The notes under the pieces: model-generated | What the model was told of the DNA's origin: nothing | Seen by the model: only the letters and a program-made list of their open reading frames with translations | The model's database searches: none | NCBI GenBank assembly: GCA_937876995.1 | Contig: CALEFD010000014.1 | Span: 1-7,651 of the forward strand | Origin: an uncultured Bacteroidales bacterium | GTDB lineage: Bacteria > Bacteroidota > Bacteroidia > Bacteroidales > Bacteroidaceae | DNA length: 7,651 bases | Reading direction: 5' to 3' | Program-made: the position numbers and the translations under genes | In this document: positions 1-6,286 of the stretch, piece by piece | Layout: each line of letters starts with the position of its first letter | Numbering within the stretch: the stretch's first letter is position 1

Positions 1-2
1 CA

Positions 3-95
3 ACACCAAAGGGTGGAACTGCCGGCGGAAATCTGGAGAGTGCCAATGTAACCCTAAGACGGGAATTGGATTTATATGCCAATGTTGCAAGTGCT
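3..95 (+). other. Isocitrate/isopropylmalate dehydrogenase-like segment fused in frame upstream of the rfbA part
   Basis: The first 31 codons in the rfbA frame include TPKGG and then SANVTLRRELDLYANV. The pattern NVxLRxxLDLYANV is a hallmark of the isocitrate/isopropylmalate dehydrogenase family, where it carries substrate-binding arginines and is normally followed by RP. RmlA proteins have nothing like it. The similarity fades after ANV (position 86), and secure RmlA similarity begins only near 126. I judged this by eye from remembered family motifs; no alignment was run. Confidence 0.55.
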
Positions 96-572
96 TTATA
101 TCACGTACCGTATGACCAATGTCTCGAATTCGATAAAGACGGTAACTGCCTCTCAATAGAGGAGAAACCTGCACAGCCTAAATCAAACTATGCAGTTGTG
201 GGTCTCTATTTCTATCCGAACAAAGTGGTAGAGGTAGCTAAAAACATCAAACCATCAGCACGCGGAGAATTAGAAATCACCACCGTGAACCAGAAATTCC
301 TGGAAGATGGCGAACTGAAAGTACAGACATTAGGTCGTGGCTTTGCTTGGTTAGACACCGGTACACACGATTCTTTGTCGGAAGCATCTACCTTTGTAGA
401 AGTGCTTGAAAAACGTCAGGGACTTAAAATAGCCTGCCTGGAAGGCATAGCATACAGAAATCATTGGATAGACGAAGATACAATGCGTCAGCTGGCACAG
501 CCAATGATTAAAAACCAGTACGGACAATATCTGCTGAAAGTTATTGATGAACTGAAAGAGATGGAACTCTAA
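3..572 (+). CDS. rfbA: Glucose-1-phosphate thymidylyltransferase, C-terminal part (5' partial or chimeric)
   Basis: RmlA/RfbA joins glucose 1-phosphate and dTTP to give dTDP-glucose, the first step toward dTDP-rhamnose. From about position 126 to the stop the protein is clearly RmlA: EFDKDG, then SIEEKP, PKSNYAVVGLYFYP, SARGELEITTVN, WLDTGTHDSL, EKRQGLKIACLEGIAYR, and the usual ending IKNQYGQYL. This covers about 148 residues, against roughly 290 for the whole enzyme. The N-terminal nucleotide-binding half, with its GGxGTRL loop and first metal-binding Asp, is absent. The frame stays open to the left edge, and a TTG at 66 is not a credible start. The expected stretch before EFDKDG (in E. coli roughly YHVNDPERYGVVEF) is replaced by YHVPYDQCLEF, and residues before that resemble another family. 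Alone, this fragment could not be catalytic. It is either an assembly chimera, a rearranged pseudogene or, least likely, a real fusion. The C-terminal assignment is secure. Confidence 0.88.
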   Translation, partial: TPKGGTAGGNLESANVTLRRELDLYANVASALYHVPYDQCLEFDKDGNCLSIEEKPAQPKSNYAVVGLYFYPNKVVEVAKNIKPSARGELEITTVNQKFLEDGELKVQTLGRGFAWLDTGTHDSLSEASTFVEVLEKRQGLKIACLEGIAYRNHWIDEDTMRQLAQPMIKNQYGQYLLKVIDELKEMEL

Positions 573-624
573 AACCAATTGAGTTATAAAGTCAATTTGT
601 TAAAAATTATTTGAAATAGGTGTC

Positions 625-1638
625 GTGAATTGGTTCAAAGTATGGTTTAAAAACGCAAGAAGCATATCACTGCCTCAAAGCCTGATGCCGGCTATAACGG
701 CTTTAATTTTGGGCTTGGGTATTGAAGACTTCAACTTCATAGCTGCAGCAGTGGCTATAGTAGGTGTTGTTTTTGCCCATCTGGGAATGAATCTGGCCGA
801 CGACTATTTTGACTACATACAGGTACCGCAGGAATCACGAGACAAATTGGTGCGCAAAGGCATTCGTGCACGTACCAGCAAATGTCCATATTTGAAAGAT
901 GGTTCAGCCACACTGCCACAGCTTAGAAACGCAATGATAATATTCCTGCTCATTGCAGCACTTTGTGGGGGAACTGTAACACTCTTCAATTTCAGCGCAG
1001 AGTTGTTGTGGGTAGTAGGCATCACACTTGTTCTTGGCATCTTCTATTCTGCACCTCCGTTGAAATTAAGCTATCGCGGATTAGGCGAACTCATTATAGG
1101 CATCATCTTTGGACCACTGCTTATGACAGGTATCTGTCTGGCAGGTTGCGGACACATAGACGGCACCATTGCAATGATATCAGTACCGGTAGGAATGTTG
1201 GTTACAAACATACTCTTTACCCATAGCTTCCTGGATAAGGAGGCCGATAAAGAGGCCGGCAAGATGACATTGGCAAGACTCCTGAAAACAGATGCCGCAA
1301 ATCTTGTAACATCCATAGTACTAAACATTGCACCATTTGTAATTATCATCTACGGAGTAGTGGCAGGATGGTTCCATTGGGCATACCTCTTTATACTGAT
1401 AGCACTTCCCAGAGCATTGTGGCTGGTAAATTCGCTTTTTAAATTTGCAAAAGGCAAAGATATAGACACCACTTGTCCTCCAAAATTCCTGGGCAAATTC
1501 CCTAACTGGGAAGCAACCTGTCAGGCAGGATTAGACTGGTTTATGATACGCTGGATAACCTGTCGCAACCTGGTATCACAATTCTGCGGAGTGGCAGCAG
1601 TGGTAACAATAGTACTAAAAGTAATATCGCTATTCTGA
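625..1638 (+). CDS. UbiA-family membrane prenyltransferase (MenA-like)
   Basis: This is a 337-residue integral membrane protein of the UbiA superfamily, whose members transfer an isoprenoid chain from its diphosphate to an aromatic or other acceptor in the membrane. Both Asp-rich, Mg-diphosphate-binding motifs are present: N56-L-A-D-D-Y-F-D63 and D204-K-E-A-D208, the latter followed by KEAGKMTL as in MenA-type enzymes. YSAPPLKLSYRGLGEL at 141-156 and the N-terminal ARSISLPQSLMPA also match MenA-like proteins (1,4-dihydroxy-2-naphthoate prenyltransferase). Hydrophobic segments lie near 20-55, 103-122, 124-142, 152-175, 180-200, 228-248, 250-268 and 317-335. The start is GTG at 625: an in-frame TAA sits at 601-603 and no ATG lies between. 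There is no clear Shine-Dalgarno site. It leads a tightly packed gene row and its stop is 2 bases before the radical SAM start, implying translational coupling. It could be the menaquinone enzyme, or a paralogue with another acceptor, which its radical SAM partner would suit. Family is secure; substrate is unknown. Confidence 0.9.
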   Translation: MNWFKVWFKNARSISLPQSLMPAITALILGLGIEDFNFIAAAVAIVGVVFAHLGMNLADDYFDYIQVPQESRDKLVRKGIRARTSKCPYLKDGSATLPQLRNAMIIFLLIAALCGGTVTLFNFSAELLWVVGITLVLGIFYSAPPLKLSYRGLGELIIGIIFGPLLMTGICLAGCGHIDGTIAMISVPVGMLVTNILFTHSFLDKEADKEAGKMTLARLLKTDAANLVTSIVLNIAPFVIIIYGVVAGWFHWAYLFILIALPRALWLVNSLFKFAKGKDIDTTCPPKFLGKFPNWEATCQAGLDWFMIRWITCRNLVSQFCGVAAVVTIVLKVISLF

Positions 1639-1640
1639 AT

Positions 1641-2546
1641 ATGTTTGGAAAAATCAAACAAATGTCATATTTGGCATTCTGGTTTATACGTGCCCGCTTC
1701 TTTGGTCGCAAGGCACCACTCCAGAGTGTTATCTTTATATCAGATAAATGTAACTTGCAGTGCAAACACTGTTCAGTATATCAGTTGGTAAACCCCAACA
1801 TCAAGAGCTACGAACAGGTTTGTGAAGATATACGTTACTGCTACAGCATAGGTTCTCGTTTCATAGATTTTGAAGGGGGCGAACCCTGCATCTGGCGCGA
1901 TGGCGATAAAACCGTAAACGACCTTATAGACTACGCCAAAAGCATAGGATTCTTTTCATGTACCATCACCACAAACGCTCAAAAAGACTTTAGCAATTCA
2001 CGAGCAGACAGCATCTGGGTAAGCCTGGATGGAGTGGGGGAATACCACAATGCAGTACGTGGAGAGGGCGTTTTTGAACGTCTGGAAAAGAACGTGGCAG
2101 CTTGCGGACATCCTGCTGTATCATTCAATATGGCTATCAACACACTAAACAAAGATGCAGTGGCAGCCACCATTGAATATGCAGAAAAGAACCCTGCCAT
2201 AAAGAGCATATCGCTCAATTTCCATACACCATTTGAAGGAACAGAATATCTGGCGCTCAGTATGGAAGAACGCGCACCTATTATAGACCTTATACTTGAA
2301 TACAAAAAGAAAGGTTACAAGATAATGAATTCACGTTCCGGACTGAAAAAAATGAAGAAGATGGATTTCAAGACACAGTGCTGGGTAACCAACTTCATCT
2401 TTTCAGACGGCACCAAAACCCCAACCTGCATAGGTGCTACACAGGGCGTTTGCGACCAGTGCGGTTTCTGTATGGCGGGAGAGATGAACTCAGTATTCAA
2501 TTTCCACCCTGACACTATTTTTGCAGGCCTAAGTTTAAGATTATAA
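1641..2546 (+). CDS. Radical SAM protein with C-terminal cysteine cluster
   Basis: This 301-residue protein has the radical SAM signature C37-x3-C41-x2-C44 (DKCNLQCKHCS), which holds a [4Fe-4S] cluster that cleaves S-adenosylmethionine. Other core features follow: FEGGEP at 78-82 (the GGE SAM-binding motif), ITTNA at 109-113, and WVSLDGVGEYHNAVRG at 126-141, the usual strand ending in a conserved Asp-Gly. A second cysteine group lies near the C terminus (C247, C263, C271, C274, C277). Its spacing resembles the auxiliary-cluster region of SPASM/twitch proteins, but I cannot assign a subfamily. The N terminus (residues 1-33) is basic and hydrophobic and could touch the membrane, which would suit a partner of the adjacent prenyltransferase. 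ATG at 1641 is 2 bases after the prenyltransferase stop, and the HAD gene follows after 12 bases. No precursor-peptide gene is visible nearby, which argues mildly against peptide maturation. A small-molecule or lipid substrate is inferred from context only. Confidence 0.88.
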   Translation: MFGKIKQMSYLAFWFIRARFFGRKAPLQSVIFISDKCNLQCKHCSVYQLVNPNIKSYEQVCEDIRYCYSIGSRFIDFEGGEPCIWRDGDKTVNDLIDYAKSIGFFSCTITTNAQKDFSNSRADSIWVSLDGVGEYHNAVRGEGVFERLEKNVAACGHPAVSFNMAINTLNKDAVAATIEYAEKNPAIKSISLNFHTPFEGTEYLALSMEERAPIIDLILEYKKKGYKIMNSRSGLKKMKKMDFKTQCWVTNFIFSDGTKTPTCIGATQGVCDQCGFCMAGEMNSVFNFHPDTIFAGLSLRL

Positions 2547-2558
2547 CAGAAAGAATAT

Positions 2559-3005
2559 ATGAAAATCGCTATAGATTTTGACGGAACAATAGTAGAAGAT
2601 GCATATCCATCTATAGGCAAAGAGCGTCCATTTGCTATTTCAACGCTTAAAAGCCTTATTGCAGACCGTCACAAACTTATATTGTGGACCGTTCGTGAAG
2701 GCGAACTTTTAGAAGAAGCAGTAGAGTGGTGTCGCAGTCGTGGTGTGGAGTTCTATGCCATCAACAGAGATTATCCTGAAGAAGAGGTTGCAAACAACAA
2801 CCATTTCAGCAGAAAATTAAAAGTAGATTTTTTCATAGATGACCGTAATTTAGGTGGAATACCGGATTGGGGGACCATCTATTCAATGGTATCGCACAAC
2901 CTCTCCTTTGAAGATTACTATCTTAACGAAGAGAGAATGGCAAATTCAGGTCACGGTCGTAAGAATAATAAAAGAGGTGGCTTATTTGGTATATTAAAAA
3001 AATAA
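2559..3005 (+). CDS. Small HAD-superfamily hydrolase (BT0820-type)
   Basis: This is a 148-residue HAD-fold protein. Motif I is at the extreme N terminus, D6-F-D8-G-T (the nucleophile and acid/base aspartates); motif II Thr is in LILWTVREG (T44); motif III lysine is K86 or K88 in SRKLK; motif IV is FFIDDRNLG (D94, D95). There is no large cap domain. The sequence strongly recalls a compact Bacteroides HAD protein known as BT0820; that link is from memory and does not define a substrate. Residues 130-148 form a basic, probably flexible tail ending in a hydrophobic patch and KK, beyond the catalytic core. The ATG at 2559 sits 12 bases after the radical SAM stop in an A-rich leader, and 12 bases separate its stop from the export lipoprotein gene. 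A phosphatase step on a lipid or sugar phosphate made by neighbouring enzymes is plausible. It is not a tyrosine phosphatase of the type that resets Wzc. Confidence 0.87.
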   Translation: MKIAIDFDGTIVEDAYPSIGKERPFAISTLKSLIADRHKLILWTVREGELLEEAVEWCRSRGVEFYAINRDYPEEEVANNNHFSRKLKVDFFIDDRNLGGIPDWGTIYSMVSHNLSFEDYYLNEERMANSGHGRKNNKRGGLFGILKK

Positions 3006-3017
3006 AAGAAACACGAT

Positions 3018-3809
3018 ATGATGAAGAAGTTATTGAAGTTAGTCCCAATGTTGTTTTTCCTTGCATCATTAGCAGGATGTACAGCATACAAAAGCGTTCC
3101 TTACTTGCAGAACGTAGATCAGGTTGAGTTGGAAAAGAAACCTCTCTACGATGCCAAGATTATGCCAAAAGATTTGTTGACTATTACAGTGAACACAACA
3201 GATCCTGAAGCAGCAGCTCCATTTAATCTAACAGTACAGACAGTGTTGAATTCGCAAACTAAAAGTACCTATTCACAGCCTGCACTTATGATGTATTTGG
3301 TAGATAACGAAGGAATGATTGATTTCCCTGTATTGGGACGTCTCAGGGTTGGCGATTTAACCAAGACTCAGGCAGAAGAGATGATACGTCAGGGACTGAA
3401 ACCATACCTTAAAGAGGTTCCTATTGTAAATGTACGTATGGCCAACTATAAAATATCCGTACTTGGAGAAGTAGCACATCCGGGAACATTCAGCATAAGC
3501 AACGAAAAGGTTAATATATTTGAAGCACTTGCACTTGCCGGCGATATGACCGTTTGGGGTGTACGTGAAGATGTAAAACTAATTCGCGAAGACAGTAACG
3601 GCGAACGTCAGGTGGTATCACTCAATATGAACGATGCAGAAGTAATCAATTCAGATTACTACTACCTGCAGCAGAACGACGTTGTTTATGTAACACCAAA
3701 CAAGGTAAAAGCACGTAACTCCGATATAGGTAGTGCCACATCACTTTGGTTTACAGCCGGTTCAATGTTAGTATCAATTGCTTCACTTCTTGTAAATATT
3801 TTAAGATAA
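3018..3809 (+). CDS. Polysaccharide biosynthesis/export lipoprotein (Wza-like, outer membrane)
   Basis: This 263-residue protein belongs to the polysaccharide export family, which forms the periplasmic and outer-membrane channel for capsule or exopolysaccharide. The N terminus is a lipoprotein signal: MMKKLLK, a hydrophobic core, and the lipobox L-A-G-C with acylated C21. A Poly_export domain spans about 45-140 (KIMPKDLLTITV near its start, DFPVLGRLRVGDLT and NVRMANYKISVLGEV toward its end). It is followed by one SLBB-type beta-grasp domain at about 143-228 (HPGTFSI, LALAGDMT, DVVYVTPNK). Only one such domain is evident, and the end is a hydrophobic helix at 242-262, typical of short Bacteroidota versions rather than the longer E. 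coli Wza. Two ATG codons stand in tandem (3018 and 3021); either could start the protein. The Wzc-type gene begins 5 bases after the stop, the standard pairing for this system. Confidence 0.92.
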   Translation: MMKKLLKLVPMLFFLASLAGCTAYKSVPYLQNVDQVELEKKPLYDAKIMPKDLLTITVNTTDPEAAAPFNLTVQTVLNSQTKSTYSQPALMMYLVDNEGMIDFPVLGRLRVGDLTKTQAEEMIRQGLKPYLKEVPIVNVRMANYKISVLGEVAHPGTFSISNEKVNIFEALALAGDMTVWGVREDVKLIREDSNGERQVVSLNMNDAEVINSDYYYLQQNDVVYVTPNKVKARNSDIGSATSLWFTAGSMLVSIASLLVNILR

Positions 3810-3814
3810 GTAAA

Positions 3815-6274
3815 ATGGTAGAAAATAACAACTTTAACAACGTAGATAATCAGGAAGAGGGTGGAATAAACCTTATCGAGTGGTTCTTTAAGTGCCTTAA
3901 CAAATGGCATTGGTTTGTTATAAGCATAGTAGCTTGTATAGCTGTAGCATACGTATATACACGCTACCAGACCCCACAGTATAATATCTCTGCTTCGGTA
4001 CTTATCAAAGAGAAAGATAAAAGATCCGGTCAGGCCGATGCTCTTATGGCTATGCAGGACATGGGAATGTTCTCCGTAACCAGCAGTTTTGACAATGAAC
4101 TTGAAATACTCAAGTCGCGTACATTGGTAAAGAGCGTTGTAACAGACCTGAAACTCTATATCAACAACTATAAAGACAACAAGTTCGGTTATAGCACTCC
4201 GCTGTATCATAATGAACCTGTCACAGTCTTTATAACACCGGAAGATGCAGTTCGTTTTGAAAGAGGTGCACGTTTGGAAACCACCATTCACACCAATGGC
4301 AAACTATCTGTAAAACTGGAATATGAAATAGGAGAAGAGGAATATGAATTCGACTATGAATACGAACAACTTCCTGCAGTTATCTCTACAGACTATGGCG
4401 TAATAACCCTTACAAGACCTGCTAATGCACAGGAACTTAAGGAAGATTATAAGATGATAACAACCATATCATCGCCTGTTGCAGTGGCTCGCAGCTACTC
4501 AAAGAATCTTAGCGTTACCGCCACATCAAAACAGACCACTATTGCAAACGTATCTCTTCAGAACAGCGTAAAAAAACGTGGTGAAGACTTTATCAATAAG
4601 CTGGTGGAGATATATAATAAGGAGGCAAACGACGAAAAGAACATAGTAGCTCAGAAGACAGCAGAATTCATAGAAGAACGTATCGTTGTAATCAATGAAG
4701 AACTGGAATCTACCGATAATCTTATTGCAACCTTCAAACAGCGTTCCGGATTAACCGATTTGCAGTCAGAAGCTCAGTTGGCATTACAGGAAAATTCACG
4801 TTATCAGCAACTTTACACAGAGGTTAATACACAAATCAGTTTGGTTAAGTTCCTCAGTGATTACGTTGCAAACGGTAACAACACCGGTGAAATTATCCCA
4901 TCAAACGTAGGTCTGGAAGATTCAGAACTCTCTACAGTTATAGACCAGTACAACGCACTTGTAATAGAGCGCAAACGTTTGCTTCTCACATCATCAGAAA
5001 GCAACCCTGCAGTAGTATCTGTAACATCGGCTATAGAGACCATGTACCATACCGTAGAAGCTACTGTAGCTAGTGTACTCAACGGTTTGGAAATTCGTAA
5101 ACAGGCTATAGAAAAAGAATCAGGATCATTCCAGAATCGTATCAGCGATGCTCCTGAAAAGGAAAAAGAGTACTTGTCTATAGCACGTCAGCAGGAGATT
5201 AAGGCAGCTCTTTACACCACACTGTTGCAGAAACGTGAAGAGAATGCTATAACACTGTCTGCTACAGCAAACAATGGTAGAATTATAGCAGAAGCACTTG
5301 CCGATGTTAGTCCGGTAGAGCCAAACTCCATGATGATACTCATGGTAGCCTTTGTACTGGGTTTAGCCATTCCTGTAGGCGCTATCTATGTACAGGATCT
5401 GCTCCGCTTCAAGATAGAGGGACGTGTCGATGTAGAAAAGATAACACAAGTACCAGTACTTACAGAAATTCCTAATGGAAAGAACGTAGAACCGGTAAGG
5501 GGTAGTGTAATGGTACGTGAAAATCGTAACGACTTAATGGAAGAGGCCTTCCGTGCACTGCGTACCCAGACACTCTTTATGTTGGAAAAAGGACAGAAAG
5601 TACTTTTGGTTACATCATCACAGCCAGGTGAAGGTAAATCATTTATCACAGCAAACCTTGCCACCAGTCTGGCATATCTGGGACATAAAGTAATAGTAGT
5701 TGGTATGGATATTCGTAAGCCTGGTTTGAACCGTGCATTCGGATTTGACAAGAAACAGTTCGGTGTGTCAAACTACCTGAACGATCCTGAAGGTACAGAC
5801 CTTAGTGACTACATCTTTACATCAGAATTCAGTGATAATCTGCATATCCTGCCGGGTGGTACTGTACCTCCAAACCCAACAGAACTTGTAGCCCGTGCTG
5901 CATTGGACGGAATGATAGAGAAACTAAAACAGGACTATGATTATGTAATATTAGATACAGCACCTATTGGAATTGTGGCAGATACAGCTATTATAGGTCG
6001 TGTAGCAGATATGTGTATCTACGTATGTCGTTCAGAAGCTACTCCAAAGAGCGCATTTGCATACATCAATGTACTGAATGAACAGAAACTATTCAATAAA
6101 CTTGCTACTGTTATAAATGACGTAGATTACCAGAAACGTAAGAGCCGTTACGGTTATGGCTATGGATATGGATATGGAAAAGGTTATGGCTACGGTTATG
6201 GTTACGGTTACGGTTACGGATATGGCTATGGCTACGGCTATGAGTCGGACAGCAAGAAGAAAAAGAAAAAATAG
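3815..6274 (+). CDS. Polysaccharide co-polymerase with BY-kinase domain (Wzc-like)
   Basis: This is an 819-residue inner-membrane protein that regulates polysaccharide chain length and export through cycles of tyrosine autophosphorylation. It has a Wzz-type N-terminal region with a first membrane helix near 31-49, a large periplasmic part with coiled-coil stretches (about 280-480), a GNVR-like segment, and a second helix near 506-526. The cytoplasmic kinase follows: the E577-x2-R580-x2-R583 oligomerisation motif, Walker A PGEGKS at 604-609, Walker A' VVGMDIRKP with D632, and Walker B VILDTAP with D714. The A' motif has Gly630 where DxD-type versions have the first Asp. The C terminus is a Tyr-Gly repeat (779-809) and then ESDS plus six lysines, serving as the tyrosine cluster. 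ATG 3815 is chosen because an upstream TTG at 3746 would overlap the export lipoprotein gene by 64 bases and add 23 residues unlike any Wzc start. The stop TAG is immediately followed by TAA. No cognate phosphatase gene is in the window. Confidence 0.93.
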   Translation: MVENNNFNNVDNQEEGGINLIEWFFKCLNKWHWFVISIVACIAVAYVYTRYQTPQYNISASVLIKEKDKRSGQADALMAMQDMGMFSVTSSFDNELEILKSRTLVKSVVTDLKLYINNYKDNKFGYSTPLYHNEPVTVFITPEDAVRFERGARLETTIHTNGKLSVKLEYEIGEEEYEFDYEYEQLPAVISTDYGVITLTRPANAQELKEDYKMITTISSPVAVARSYSKNLSVTATSKQTTIANVSLQNSVKKRGEDFINKLVEIYNKEANDEKNIVAQKTAEFIEERIVVINEELESTDNLIATFKQRSGLTDLQSEAQLALQENSRYQQLYTEVNTQISLVKFLSDYVANGNNTGEIIPSNVGLEDSELSTVIDQYNALVIERKRLLLTSSESNPAVVSVTSAIETMYHTVEATVASVLNGLEIRKQAIEKESGSFQNRISDAPEKEKEYLSIARQQEIKAALYTTLLQKREENAITLSATANNGRIIAEALADVSPVEPNSMMILMVAFVLGLAIPVGAIYVQDLLRFKIEGRVDVEKITQVPVLTEIPNGKNVEPVRGSVMVRENRNDLMEEAFRALRTQTLFMLEKGQKVLLVTSSQPGEGKSFITANLATSLAYLGHKVIVVGMDIRKPGLNRAFGFDKKQFGVSNYLNDPEGTDLSDYIFTSEFSDNLHILPGGTVPPNPTELVARAALDGMIEKLKQDYDYVILDTAPIGIVADTAIIGRVADMCIYVCRSEATPKSAFAYINVLNEQKLFNKLATVINDVDYQKRKSRYGYGYGYGYGKGYGYGYGYGYGYGYGYGYGYESDSKKKKKK
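6149..6241 (+). repeat. Hexanucleotide-period repeat encoding a (Tyr-Gly)n kinase tail
   Basis: These 93 bases hold 31 codons that alternate Tyr and Gly, with 15 Tyr, 15 Gly and a single Lys interrupting after five Tyr-Gly units. The underlying DNA is a 6-base period of the form TAY-GGN. Tyr codons mix TAT and TAC, and Gly codons mix GGT, GGC and GGA, so the array is degenerate at DNA level but almost perfect at protein level. Gain or loss of a unit would change the tyrosine number by one without breaking the frame. Confidence 0.95.
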
Positions 6275-6286
6275 TAAAAGCAGAAT

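Noticed and set aside
66..572. TTG at 66 as the start of a complete 168-residue protein
   Set aside because: The frame is open to the window edge, RmlA similarity begins only near 126, and no leader or family logic supports a TTG start in the middle of a conserved motif.
573..624. Promoter upstream of the prenyltransferase gene
   Set aside because: TCAATTTG at 592-599 is one mismatch from the Bacteroidota -7 element TAnnTTTG, but no TTTG-like -33 element lies at the right distance, so I cannot support a promoter.
3746..3814. Longer start (TTG at 3746) for the Wzc-like kinase
   Set aside because: It would overlap the export lipoprotein gene by 64 bases and add 23 residues with no family resemblance; ATG 3815 is followed by a typical Wzz-type start.
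3686..4291. 201-residue open frame on the - strand
   Set aside because: It lies antisense across the end of the export lipoprotein and the start of the kinase, both clearly real genes; its translation shows no family motif.
6149..6241. CRISPR-like or noncoding satellite repeat
   Set aside because: The units are 6 bases with no spacers and are in frame with the kinase gene as Tyr-Gly codons.
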